Source: Triatoma infestans
Taxonomy: Eukaryota > Arthropoda > Insecta > Hemiptera > Reduviidae
DNA: 64,000 nucleotides
Assembly: GCA_011037195.1 (NCBI GenBank)
Contig: JAAEAF010004302.1
Span: 34,904-98,903, forward strand
Direction: 5' to 3'
Shown: positions 49,501-58,129 of the stretch, piece after piece
Position numbering within the stretch: the stretch's first letter is position 1
Layout of the letters: every line of letters starts with the position of its first letter
Position numbers and translations under genes: made by a program
The notes under the pieces: generated by a model
Databases searched by the model: none
What the model was told of the DNA's origin: nothing
The model's input: the letters and a program-made list of their open reading frames with translations, nothing else

Positions 49501-52500
49501 TTGCGTTCGGTTCAATATATGTAATAGATCTCGTAGTCGACAAATCAGTTCCTGCAATTGAATATGCTGTTAGAAAATATTTTTTGATAAAGATAACCGT
49601 ATCATAGGAGATGTTAACAGTTTTAATAATAAAACTATTATCTCAAATTTTAACTGAAATAAATCTCGTATTATCAGAATTAACTTGATGTTATATATCT
49701 ACAGCCTTGTACTTGAATATCATAATCAATATACTGTATTCTGATACTTATTAAAATTTACATAATAGCATTTCTTTGAAAGGTCCTTATCCTGCTGCAG
49801 TCCCAAATGTTTTATGGCTACCCTAAGTAGGTATAAGTTTTCAAACGATTTTTATCATGTTTTAGAATCTGATAAATTTCAGTCATTTGGTTAGATATCT
49901 TTCAATCATTAGATATAAATAATCACATGCCATTTACTATATCCGCAAAATGAGCTTTGTTCTTAGAATATCCTCGAAAACATAAAAACTTACATTTTTT
50001 TCAGTAGAACTTTTAGACCATGCTGGCTTTAAAAAGAATCTCTTATCTACATTTTTAATTCTGGCCATTGCTACAGCGCTATGAGCATTTGAAAGTTGTG
50101 CTAAATGACAGTAATCATGATCTGTAAACTTTATTTAGTATTAGTTTTTTAAAACCGGACTATTAATTTGTTTAAAACATAAATATATTAACATTATGAA
50201 TGTTCTCAATTTCTGAATAAAGAGTTAAGTTTCTTGAAATGTAAAATTGAAAAAAACTGCTCTGGCATAAAGTTTTATAAAAAAAAATCTGGGGTGAAAC
50301 CCTCACACAACTTTCTCTTACTCCAGTCTCAAAATTATAATTGACAAATTTTATAGTTTGTGTACCAAATTTAATGAAATTCGTCGAAAACTGAAAAAAC
50401 TTCAGTAAAAGCGCACTTCCGGTTTACTAATTTTCTTGAAACTCGAAGTTTTGACAATCTATTTATTTCAAATTAATTTTGTTTGGATGATAGAATTGTA
50501 TAATCAACTATGAGAGCACTTTAGAGAAAAACATAACTCCACCCCTTCCCTAAAAGTGGCCTTAAATGAATTTTCCCAGAGAAATGTTTTAAATAAAAGT
50601 TGTAGATCTTTAGTTTAGTTTATATAAGAAGTTTCAAATAAATCGTCGGAACTATTTTTGAAAAAATCGTGAAAAAGTGAAAAAATCATTTAGTAAAGTG
50701 GTAAAGTAAATGTACTTCCGGTTATCCGATTTTTTCAAACTCGGAATTTCAACAAAATATTCAGTTCTAATTAACATTATTTAGATGATAGAATTGTCTA
50801 ATAAACTGACATAGCACTTTAGATGAAAACCTAATCCCACCACTCCCTTACGGGAGGCGACGATTAAGTGCCCTTAAATGAGGAGAGCAGGAGCAGTGTG
50901 AGTTCGTGGGTGCATACGTTCAGATCTCCTCATGCTGTTTCTTGTGTTATTCTGTTGCGCAGGTGAGTGCCTTTTCACTGTATTGCCAAGCTCTCTGGGC
51001 GAAACGCATCGCCGTAGGAATTAGTGGTCTGGGATGGTTTAATTTAGTAAGATTTGCTTAGACGTAGGTTAGCGGATGTGTGTATTGTTTTTGGAGTCAG
51101 ATTAAGTGATCCCAACCAGCAGGATATATCGTAGTTAGCCTTTACAATTTTTCCATTTTCTTTTATTTACATTAAACTATTAAAAATACTAGTTTAGAAT
51201 TTGATTATTTTGTGGGTTATATTTTTTAATAATTTCCTTGATTAATGGATTGCGGAGCAATGTATATTTTAGTATTGTCCCATAACTTTAGATTTGCAAT
51301 TTATATTGTTTTGTTCAATTTTTATATTTATATCATATAACTTGTACAATTAGACTGGATTCTTAACTTATCTTCTCTCTCTACCTACGTGCCAACTCTC
51401 AGGACCTCTGATTCCCTTCCAGCACCCGTCCCACAACCCCCCCCCCCCAGAGCACCTCAGTGGGCCGAAGGTTACAGTAGCTCTTTGTATGTGAAGTTTA
51501 TATACCAAGTTTGATGAAAATTGTCGGAGCCATTTTTGATAAAAAAGTAAAAAAAAAAACTAGTAAAGTGGTCCTGCTGGTTGAGGAATTTTGACAAATA
51601 ACGTACTGTCAGATGCCATCCTAAACGGAATATCAAGTTTCAACTTTCTACGGTTTTTCGTTTTTGAGCTATGCTATTCACATACATATACACACACAAA
51701 CACACACACCATTTGCTAAAAACCACTTTTTTGGACTCAGGGGACTTCAAAACGGATATTTCCGGTGAAAACTCGATATCGAAAATTTGACACGATTACA
51801 ATACTTCCTCTTAAATAGGAGTAAGAGAAAGTAATAATTACATCTAATTATATTTCATTTTGCTACACATATCCATTGACATGATACTTCTTTTTAGGAT
51901 TCTCTCTAATTATATTCTGCATAAATGCCTTCAATTTCGAAAATGCCTTACACCTAAATTACTATTTGATTAACTTAATTTAGGAAAAAGTTGGTGCTTA
52001 TAAAAGGAAGATATCGTTATTAGAATTTAATGGTACAAAATTACAAGAAATATTCTTTTAATTTTCAATTTTATGTGAAATAGAAAACGTTCCTGCAGTT
52101 ACATTATCTACTAAGAAAGTAATTTCGAAACGATTATAAATTAAATATCTGAAAGTAGTGAGCAAAGCATTAGTAATTAAATGCATTTAACCGCTTTAGC
52201 AATAAATTTATTTAATTTTTTTATTATTATTTTATATTAAATAATAATAATAAATGATATTATTAATATTATAATATTATTTTATATTAAATAATAAAAA
52301 TAATACGCAGATGCTTTAAATTTACTGTAAGTTACTAATCATATTGATTACGACCTTTTAAATGCTTCAATGATACCAATGTTCTAGTAGCTTTAATTCT
52401 TTCATCCCTATCTTCACTTTGTGACATTTCAAGCAGTCTCCATGCAATCATACTTTTCTTATATTGCCACCATTTCATTATTGAATATTCTTCCCAATTC

Positions 52501-55500
52501 GATAAGACACTTTCAGGTGATTGAGATACTTCTTCTTCCACGAAATTTACATTTAGATGTGGCTGATGAATATCTATACAAGAGAAATATTTTAAAAGAA
52601 ATTAGTCTTTTAAGACGTTTCATTTATGTGATATGAATGAGTAGCTTATTACTAGAAAGATAGATTTGTTAAATGAAATATATAGATCTTAAAAATGTAT
52701 ATTTGTAGGCTTTTGGTGCTATGAAAGGGCCTCAATTTTCATAAAACAGAAGTATATATTACCTGATGTTTTGTTTTCGTTTATTTTATCTATTTATTCT
52801 GTGTATTAATAATTTTCTTTTAATTTCTGTTATAATAATAATAATAAATAATAATAATAATAATATAATAATAATAATATTCTTTTATTCTGTTATATAT
52901 TGAAGAAAAGAAAAAGCATAAAGTGCAAAAGATACAGCAGGATACGGTTTTTTCTCACTTTTTTTACATGAGATTGTGATGAAATTTTAAAATTAAGTTT
53001 AGAATATTTAAATAAAATATTAAATATGTCAATGGAATGATATTTCAGATTTTAAAAATTGATCTAAAATTTTAAGAGAGTAAACTATCTCAAAAGCCTA
53101 CTTAAAGCTGACCAGAAGCTGAATGTACTTAATCAGTACATTTTCCCTTCCATGACTTATCCCTTGCAGACCGCGCCGCTGACAAAGCTTACTCCATCTT
53201 TTCTCGATGGGGTGGATGTTATCATTAGAAGGAGTGTGAAGGCCGTGTTGGGACTTTCTGCCAAAACTTCTACAGCAATGCTATACGCTCCGCGCCGGAT
53301 TGGGACTACTCCGGTTTCAGTGGAAAGCGCCACTGCAGCACCTCTCAATAGCCCAAAAGCTGTCTGAGGTTCCAGATGCTCAATTTCAGCTGGTCTTTAA
53401 TTATCAAGAGGAAGTGGAGCAATGTATCAACTGTATGGATTTAGATCCTTCAGAAGGAAATTTGGTACATTTTGGAGTAAGGAGGATAAGGCAGACACTT
53501 CGGGAAGGGGAATTTGATGAACTGACGAAGTGCAAGTGGTAACCGATTTGTTATCAACAAACAGATGCTTTCTGGCTCGGAGTGGATCTATGCCATAAAA
53601 CTGAACGCAAACACGCTCCCCTTCGTGGCGTTCCTGGTGCTGGCAACCAGGTGGCAGGAGGTGTTGGACCCTTCTGCCGCAAATGCTGCCAAAAGTGCAG
53701 CCAGCTCACGTGTGGGCCAAGTAACATGCTTCTTGTCACTCGACGCTACCACCGAGTAAAACACACACTGATGGAGCTTCTAAATGATAAAGGCGAGGGA
53801 TGTTGCGAGGAAGTGTATGGCATTAACACCGAGGGGTCAACAAGGTATGGCAGATATCATAGCATTCAAAATAGGATCAAAGGAAGCACTGATAATCGAC
53901 TCTACAGTGCGGTATGAGAATAATGATGAGCACCAAGCCATGAACATTACCTTGAGAAGAAGTCCATTTACGAAAAGTGTATCGCCTATACAGGAAAAAT
54001 TCAGGGAGCAATTTGGGGAAAGAGAATTTCAGATCCGTGGACTTTGGGATGGTCAAGGGGCACCATACCGAGGATGACCTTAACTTGTTCAAGGAGGTAG
54101 GCATTGTTCAGGAAAATCTGAGTAGTAAGGTGGAGTCCATAATGATGATTCATTGGGGATAATTAACCACCACGTCTATGGTTAACGGAGCCCCCTAACT
54201 TATATACACCCTCTTCCTAGATACCGTGGCGTGTATCTGCATTGGGATTTAGATTTGCTTCCCCCCCCTTAAAAATTAGGGCACAAAGAGCACATTTTGC
54301 ATGCATGACAACTTAGTGTTTTATCTATGCGCTAAAGCATTCTATACATGTACATTACGTACTATACATATATCTATGTGTATATAATATATTGCTTGTT
54401 AGTTAAATGTTTATTTTTAAAGTCCGGTGACTGATGAGTACGCTGTGTGTCCCAGCAACTCAACTCAGTTGCAGCCTCACTGGGTCGTGAGCCAAGGTCG
54501 TGCATCTCTCTCGTATCTATAAAATATCTCTCAAAATAAATAATTCTTTTTAATGTACAGTTTTCTTACACATGGTTTCACCATTGAATAATTGAACTTT
54601 TTCGGAGCATTCCTGGATTCCTCTTTAGCAATGCATTCTATATGGCAATGATATAATAAAAGTAATCAATCCGATGAATGGCCCACGCCCCCAAAATGCA
54701 AATTGTGATAAAGCTATACTGTTATTATTATCAGAATTTGATTGGGAATAATAGTTAAATCACAATTTTAATGACAACTTATTATAGTAGATTATTGGGT
54801 GCCGGTATAGTGTGCGCTCTACCAAACTTGATGATATCTACTGTATAAAATATGTGCTCTCCTCTAGTAAGTATAACCTTACTAGAGTAAGGCATGCAGT
54901 AATCTCTTTTTAGAGGCTCCGCCCTATGTACCACCCGTTAATAAATAAAAAAAGCCATTAGCCTGTCAAACTCGAAAATAAGTGGATCACTGTTTTATTT
55001 ACGCGCGCTTATCATCATGAGAGACGACCTTAAGTAACGTTCAACCGTGATAATAAATGGTTTGAAAATAATAGTTTAATTTTAATTTTTGTGGCTAGTG
55101 CATACTAAACCAGAATCATGACGGTAGAGCTCACACTGTACCAGAATCATGACGGTAGAGCGCACACTGTACCAGCACCGATTATTGAGTATGAATGAAT
55201 AATGTACCTTAATTGCTTGCCAGTTCAAGTTTTTTGCTATGCGAATGAAAAGTATATTAATAAATATATTTTTAGTATTAAGATAATAAGTTCATACCAT
55301 CATGCCAGCAAGGATGTATGTATATATAATGAGAATTTTTTTTCTTTCGTGCTGCTTTTGTATCTACAATTTTATCTATAGTATTAACTGTAGTTTGTAT
55401 TGCATAAAAGATGCCACCTGCCCTAGAATTAATATAAAGTATAAAGCGTATGTTAAATATCTAGATAAATTAAAATGGTATTTTGTAATTTGATATTTAA

Positions 55501-56386
55501 ATTATCTATTTTACGTGCTAAAGCAATCACTGCATTCACGTTTCGGTAATTTCAATCTTAAAATGAAAAGATTCTCAGAAAACTTTGTGGTCTGTGAGAG
55601 AAGAATAAATTTTATTTATTTTATGCACCTTAAAATCTGTTTACTTACTGCTCGAATTTATTCATCTTTCGACCCATTTAAATTATGTTTATTTTTTATT
55701 AAAAAGAAATCGTTTGTCGCAACAGCCTGTGATAAGTCCACGCCTGTCAGCCGGCGGTTTGTTGATGACATGTGATCTCTTCGTCGTAGTCCTTGAACTT
55801 CGGTACCTAGTATGCTGGGTCAACATTCGTTTGAACCCTTACAGAATCGAACCCTAATCTCTTATACCAAAGAAAGGTGGGCTAGCCACTAGACTCTATG
55901 CATGGGGGCTTAATTTAGAATAAAAACTGACGATAACAGAATTTTTATTAACAATTTAAAAGATCCAAATTCATTTTCATTTATTCTTTTGCTTCTAGTA
56001 GTACTGAAAATTTTTGCAATGATCACAGAAATAGTAATGTTGTTTCCTATAACTCTTATAAGAGAAGAAATATAATATTTGTAGAAAAAGGAAAAAAATC
56101 GATGGTACGCATTATGTCTCGATTAAAGCTGGAAATCGTGTGTAGTCACGTTGTATGTTCTTGTGTAATGAGAGAGGTTAGTGTGTGCTATTTTGGCTTC
56201 TGGGACTGTATGTTTCTATTATTGATATTTTTGTGAGAGCATTGATAAACGTTTTAGTAAATGGTAACTATTGTTTATTTTTATTTAATCACCTACATAT
56301 TAATCTAAAATAATTACCAACCCTACTATTACTGAAGCAGCAAGTACTTTCCAAAGAGTTATGAATGATTTCTTGGGATCCCTCAT
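37500..56386 (-). CDS. SERAC1: SERAC1, full length (15 exons, 705 aa)
   Basis: Exons in transcript order: 56386-56322, 55422-55298, 52573-52352, 50121-49994, 49551-49450, 49235-49100, 45408-45265, 45061-44807, 42581-42377, 41588-41424, 41188-41055, 40088-39924, 39558-39412, 37898-37832, 37557-37500 (2118 nt, in phase throughout). Residues about 9-30 form the N-terminal membrane anchor; about 110-340 is the ARM-like region; the hydrolase starts with VVVVHGLLGG (369-374), has CWPKDWLSQDC, the nucleophile elbow SHSMGG (Ser548), FMSTPHYGS and LGHMDICKP (His678). This is the order found in human SERAC1 (654 aa), a mitochondria-ER contact protein needed for phosphatidylglycerol remodelling and cholesterol trafficking. 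Odd points: a 68-residue insert exon (42377-42581), one GC-AG intron, and a weak exon 1 donor. The first two exons are the least certain; another short N-terminal exon may be missing. Confidence 0.85.
37832..37898 (-). CDS. SERAC1: SERAC1 exon 14 (catalytic His region, 67 nt)
   Basis: Acceptor CTTCAG, donor GTAATT. It encodes YEIPLGHMDICKP, which matches DLIPVDVNHLNICKP. Confidence 0.88.
38507..39233. mobile_element. Non-autonomous element with inverted ends and repeated GTAGAC motifs
   Basis: The left end GTCCACACTGGTAGACAAAA pairs with the reverse complement of the right end GTCACACCGGTAGATAAAAT, continuing to CGTGCAACT / CGCGCAACT. Left subterminal DNA has repeated GTAGAC (38525, 38548, 38573, 38607 region); the right side has GTCTAT and related forms. 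Such clusters are typical of transposase-binding regions. No transposase. Confidence 0.6.
39412..39558 (-). CDS. SERAC1: SERAC1 exon 13 (147 nt)
   Basis: Acceptor CTTTAG, donor GTAAAT. It encodes LHREFLEFLQEHPVKVVSFV followed by ETES, and CIPPDLG; it matches LQDDFLEF...VLNFVET and VVPVESADLG. Confidence 0.88.
39924..40088 (-). CDS. SERAC1: SERAC1 exon 12 (FMSTPHYGS)
   Basis: Acceptor TTTCAG, donor GTAAGC. It encodes ENTNAIVFMSTPHYGSPLAT and LFLPSREVEELS, matching NNTRGIIFYSVPHHGS and LFPSLEVKELS. Confidence 0.9.
40240..40960 (-). repeat. HINE-like repeat, near full-length reverse copy
   Basis: Ends (plus strand) AGTAAGAGAAAGTCGTGTGA followed by GTGTTTCACATCAGA, the reverse complement of the family start. 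A GT run is at about 40371-40388. It sits in intron 11 of SERAC1. Confidence 0.75.
41050..41054 (-). promoter_or_regulatory. SERAC1: Non-canonical GC splice donor of SERAC1 intron 11
   Basis: The exon ends AAG followed by GCAAGT, the standard context of the rare GC-AG intron class. No GT donor in phase is near, and the next exon fits the phase exactly. Confidence 0.75.
41055..41188 (-). CDS. SERAC1: SERAC1 exon 11 (GxSxG elbow)
   Basis: Acceptor GTTACAG. It encodes KELLTQLIDCGIGEKPIVWV followed by SHSMGGILVKHML, almost identical to human SHSMGGLLVKKML. It ends at a non-canonical GC donor (GAAG|GCAAGT). Confidence 0.9.
41424..41588 (-). CDS. SERAC1: SERAC1 exon 10 (CWPKDWLSQDC motif)
   Basis: Acceptor TTGTAG, donor GTAAAT. 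It encodes TLCWPKDWLSQDCGQVRVIG and TDWLSWCPIKDK, matching CWPKTWLAKDCPALRII and SDWRARCPMERK. Confidence 0.9.
42377..42581 (-). CDS. SERAC1: SERAC1 exon 9 (insert within hydrolase domain)
   Basis: Acceptor TGTGCAG, donor GTAAGT, phase 1 in, phase 2 out, open throughout. It encodes an acidic, Cys-bearing stretch ending SDYVHVLCDIPVSQTG and IQKNDFILSFDG. No counterpart exists in human SERAC1 between TWRQ and CWPK; it is supported by phase and splice sites. Confidence 0.75.
43715..44678 (+). repeat. HINE-like repeat, near full-length copy
   Basis: Starts TCTGGTGTGAAACACTCACA, ends CTCTTACTAGGAGTAAGAG (a perfect hairpin). Internal order is the same as in the copy at 6850. Lies in intron 8 of SERAC1, antisense to it. 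A short ATTCT pentamer repeat and a second GGAGTAAGAGAAAGT follow at 44715-44752. Confidence 0.8.
44807..45061 (-). CDS. SERAC1: SERAC1 exon 8 (end of ARM region, start of hydrolase)
   Basis: Acceptor AAACAG, donor GTAAAT. It encodes GWIGVLARW, AATVLTNMDRD, LLHPLHRQ and VDVVVVHGLLGGIHYTWRQR, very close to the human SGWVSIM, ARILANLDRE, VLHPQYR and ADVLFIHGLMG...TWRQ. Confidence 0.9.
45265..45408 (-). CDS. SERAC1: SERAC1 exon 7 (ARM-like repeat)
   Basis: Acceptor TTGTAG, donor GTAATA. It encodes YGVLTLLMDTYKFLGCTND and IIKLIATYPEHLHDLYVS, which matches GGLQLLQRLYRLHKDCPKV and MALNEHLHSSIVRS. A decayed copy of this exon lies in the preceding intron near 46130. Confidence 0.85.
46128..46188 (-). 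pseudogene. Decayed partial copy of SERAC1 exon 7
   Basis: AGCAGAAGACCAGCATCATT and GTAAGTACTCCGTATTTT match exon 7 (45325-45400) with a deletion of about 17 bp between them. The remainder, including a weak echo of the acceptor, continues at 48889 beyond the RTE-like insertion. No open frame remains. Confidence 0.75.
46307..47008 (-). pseudogene. RTE-like reverse transcriptase, C-terminal half
   Basis: 233 open codons with the active site QYLVYADDVAVIARSAAALK, thumb region CQYLGTTLTSKNEIKED and the terminal block GRLRWLGHLHRMEEGRAPRK. Confidence 0.85.
47142..47387 (-). pseudogene. RTE-like reverse transcriptase, fingers region
   Basis: Contains EYQCGFHKERSTTDHIF and LHQLYVDFAIAYDTVSR, where intact elements have YVDFKQAYD. 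Frame lost at both ends. Confidence 0.8.
47528..48031 (-). pseudogene. RTE-like linker between endonuclease and reverse transcriptase
   Basis: Basic segment ending with KDNKAPGEDKISAEMLKHG, the conserved start of the reverse transcriptase domain. Confidence 0.75.
48316..48888 (-). pseudogene. RTE-like apurinic endonuclease, truncated
   Basis: Contains SVHAPTEESEADMKEDF, IVLGDFNSKVG and GLTRNQIDHVLI, the endonuclease motifs. The first part (48820-48888) is in another frame. Confidence 0.8.
49100..49235 (-). CDS. SERAC1: SERAC1 exon 6 (ARM-like region)
   Basis: Acceptor GGAAAG, donor GTAAGT. It encodes a helix-rich segment ending MCIQTLEHHSTLTGNVQ, which matches FCLEAIVKHSEISTHCDKI. Confidence 0.75.
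49450..49551 (-). CDS. SERAC1: SERAC1 exon 5 (ARM-like region)
   Basis: Acceptor TTGCAG, donor GTAATT, 34 codons, phase 0 at both ends. It encodes ELICRLRDLLHILNRTQRHV, in the place of ELRQLLASLPQTELDECI. Confidence 0.75.
49994..50121 (-). CDS. SERAC1: SERAC1 exon 4 (ARM-like region)
   Basis: Acceptor TTTACAG, donor GTAAGT. It encodes HDYCHLAQLSNAHSAVAMAR and KRFFLKP, matching [22 protein letters not shown] and RFFLLPP. Confidence 0.85.
50288..51832 (+). repeat. HINE-like repeat copy enlarged by a foreign insertion
   Basis: Starts TCTGGGGTGAAACCCTCACA and ends AGGAGTAAGAGAAAGT. Compared with 43715-44678 it holds about 590 extra bases between AAATGA (50881) and GTAGCTCTTTG (51475), plus a 15-base insertion near 50850. 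Confidence 0.75.
50881..51475. mobile_element. GC-richer insertion inside a HINE-like repeat, possible solo LTR
   Basis: The inserted DNA reads TGTGAGTTCG near its start (50897) and ends GGTTACA (51474), so a TG...CA solo LTR is possible. It includes a C12 run and GCACCTCAGTGGGCCGAAGG. No target duplication is convincing and no internal coding part is present. Confidence 0.35.
52352..52573 (-). CDS. SERAC1: SERAC1 exon 3 (start of ARM-like region)
   Basis: Acceptor TGTATAG, donor GTAATC after GGTC. It encodes MIAWRLLEMSQSEDRDERIK, matching the WLLLRKSKSDDKTTRLEAV part of the family. The donor is chosen because only this phase rebuilds HHDY with exon 4. Confidence 0.8.
52836..52882. repeat. 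AAT-type microsatellite
   Basis: Imperfect AATAATAAT run of about 45 bp. Confidence 0.8.
53085..54170 (+). mobile_element. R2-like non-LTR retrotransposon fragment with restriction-like endonuclease
   Basis: Three-frame pieces give LKADQKLNVLNQYIFPSMTY and PLQTAPLTKLTPSFLDGVDV (end of reverse transcriptase), EWIYAIKLNANTLP, a Cys knuckle CRKCCQKC with RRYHRVKH, and the endonuclease core ADIIAFKIGSKEALIIDSTV, in which two Asp residues are 14 residues apart as in the PD-x(12-14)-D motif; the Pro is Ala here. Then GREFQIRGLW-like sequence. At least three frameshifts make it inactive. Its 3' UTR may run to about 54545. Confidence 0.8.
54171..54545 (+). other. Probable 3' untranslated region of the R2-like element, with a stem-loop
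   Basis: 54455-54489 can form CCCA-GCAACT-CAACTC-AGTTGC-AGCCTCAC-TGGG, an inner perfect 6-bp stem and an outer 4-bp stem with a bulge. R2-type elements bind structured 3' RNA, so a role is conceivable. The element boundary was not established. Confidence 0.35.
54798..55179. mobile_element. hAT-type MITE with 8-bp target duplication
   Basis: Inverted ends GGTGCCGGTATAGTGTGCGC and (inverted right end) GGTGCTGGTACAGTGTGCGC. The octamer GATTATTG flanks both sides directly (54790-54797, 55180-55187). The right end carries a 31-bp unit twice in tandem (55109-55139, 55140-55170). No transposase inside. Confidence 0.85.
55298..55422 (-). CDS. SERAC1: SERAC1 exon 2 (N-terminal region)
   Basis: Acceptor TTCTAG, donor GTATGA. 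It encodes AGGIFYAIQTTVNTIDKIVD and SHYIYIHP, matching GGSLFLTYEV and KSYIYVH of human SERAC1 in order and spacing. Confidence 0.75.
55705..55915 (-). mobile_element. Second tRNA-derived SINE family
   Basis: On the minus strand an A-box-like TAGTGGCTAGCCC is followed about 30 nt later by the B-box GGGTTCGATTC. The rest reads CAAACCGCCGGCTGACAGGC and ends in an A-rich tail. The sequence is unlike the SINE copies at 16103, 21177 and 36225. It lies in SERAC1 intron 1, in sense orientation. Confidence 0.65.
56322..56386 (-). CDS. SERAC1: SERAC1 exon 1 (start codon, membrane anchor)
   Basis: Encodes MRDPKKSFITLWKVLAASVIV. It aligns with the human segment WRDIRNIIKFTGSLIL. An in-frame TAG lies just upstream of this ATG. 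The donor GTTGGT is weak but is the only one in the right phase. An earlier out-of-frame ATG sits at 56459. Confidence 0.55.
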
Positions 56387-56804
56387 AATATTTTTCTGTT
56401 TGAATTTTGACTACTCCTTGAATTTCTGAACGAAACGTTGATTGTACATCGGTAGGCATTTAAAAAAAGATACATCTAACTCATCTAATAACTTTTCTTT
56501 CTTATCTCAATGAACCGAACAAATTCTCAATATTACTATAATACACTCAGCTGATCTAAAGAAGAAAATAAATACTGATTACAAAAAGTTATGTATAATT
56601 GATAAAACAGTAAAAGATTTCAACTGTAATCATCGAAAGAAAAGTTAGAATAATGTAAGTTTGTAGTTCTGTTTTCATTATTCAATGATTTTCATAAATT
56701 CCGTGAATGAATATATGATTATTTTATCGGGTTTCCTCAATTCACATTCATAGGTCCAACACAAGAATATATTTCGCCTCAGTATAGTCATCACTTTTAA
56801 TAAT

Positions 56805-57085
56805 TTTTTAAGATTTTTACTTTTTCTTTCTGGAGAAAGAGCAAAAATTGCCATTTACGATTATGAAAAGATTTTTTAAAATTCAATTTTCATAAGAAGA
56901 ACATGTTTTAATGACCCCTAAATACTAAAAACTTGTTTTTAGGGAATGGTGTATGGGCGTGTGGATATTTCTGAACAAAATGACTCAAAAACGAAAAATT
57001 ACAGAAGTCATGTTTGAAACATTGTTTAGTTATCCACCAGAGGAAAACACATGAAGTTTCGATCAAATTCTGTTTAGTAGAAGTG
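56805..57085 (-). repeat. HINE-like repeat fragment
   Basis: Reverse orientation: TTTAGGGAATGGTGTATGGG and AAATGACTCAAAAACGAAAA. It lies just upstream of the SERAC1 start codon region. Confidence 0.5.
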
Positions 57086-57827
57086 TATGTTGGAAAATTG
57101 TTCTTTAAATTATGATATACATTTCATTTTGTATTTTATATACAAAATACAAAACCTATTATTATATAGATATAAATAAAAGTAAAAAAAACATACGAAT
57201 GTTACTAGAACAGTGTGATTATTGTTTTAACTTGTAATAAACTTTCTATTTTGCAACATAAGTTTGCCGTGTTTCTCTTCATTTTTAATAACCAGAAAAG
57301 ATAACTATCGAATCCCCGCTTTAAATTAACTGGAAATAATGAAAAAGGTGATTTACAAGTTTTTGAATTGGATAGAGGCTTACTGTACATCATGGCATGG
57401 GAGGAGAAAAGGAATTGATATCTTTAAAAAATAAAAGGACTCAGTTGAGGCGAGTATTCACTGTTTCTTTAAATAAATTTATGCTCTAATTAAAGCAGAA
57501 ACTGTAAATTACGTTTCCTTAGAAAGGAGTTTGCAAGGGTAAACGCTTATTTTCCTTGGATAGGCAGATCAATGAAATAATATCTTCATTATCGAAGACA
57601 AAGATGAAATTGCAAAGGAAATCTATAAGGCGAGGAACATAGAGAATAATGTATACAAATGTGTACGGTTGTAAATGATTTGTGCCCAGCAAACTCGATA
57701 AGATTATTGAGGTTAATTCTGTTTATTCTGAAAATAATCTAAAAAGGTCATGTGTTTAAACTCTATAAGTAATTGGAGCCTATAGGATTTGATGGCAATA
57801 TACATAATTGGATATTGGTTTTTGGGC

Positions 57828-57897
57828 ATTATTGGATATTGGTTTTAAAAAAATACATGAAGATTATTGGATATTGGTTTTAAAAAAATACATGAAG
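57828..57897. repeat. Tandem duplication, 35-bp unit
   Basis: ATTATTGGATATTGGTTTTA and the following bases to GAAG are present twice without change; a partial third copy precedes at about 57807. Confidence 0.85.
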
Positions 57898-58129
57898 ATG
57901 ACGTTATCTAGTGAAGAAAAATTCCAGTATCTAACAATGTACTGTAGAAAGATCGCTTGCTCGTGACTTATTAGATAGTTACTCTCTCTCCGCTGAAAAT
58001 GATAACAAGGCGTTAGAACCATATCCATTCTACATCTAATATAGCGGTGGTAACGAACATCAAAACGGTAAATATAGTTTCAATCTAGAGGCGCTTGGAC
58101 ACAGATGTGATTATGTCAGCTCTCCGAAT

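Noticed and set aside
6850..51832. Regularly repeated blocks as a CRISPR-like array
   Set aside because: The repeats are dispersed, diverged, in both orientations and several hundred bases long in a split-gene eukaryotic context.
52335..52352. Alternative exon 3 end with donor GTAACT after GATTA
   Set aside because: Joining it to exon 4 would create a stop codon; the GTAATC donor rebuilds the conserved HHDY.
54430..54490. CTGATGAG resembling a hammerhead ribozyme core
   Set aside because: No GAAA core and no matching stems III/I are found at the needed distance.
56457..56459. Upstream ATG (minus strand) as SERAC1 start
   Set aside because: Its frame does not lead into the membrane anchor and does not fit the phase of exon 2.
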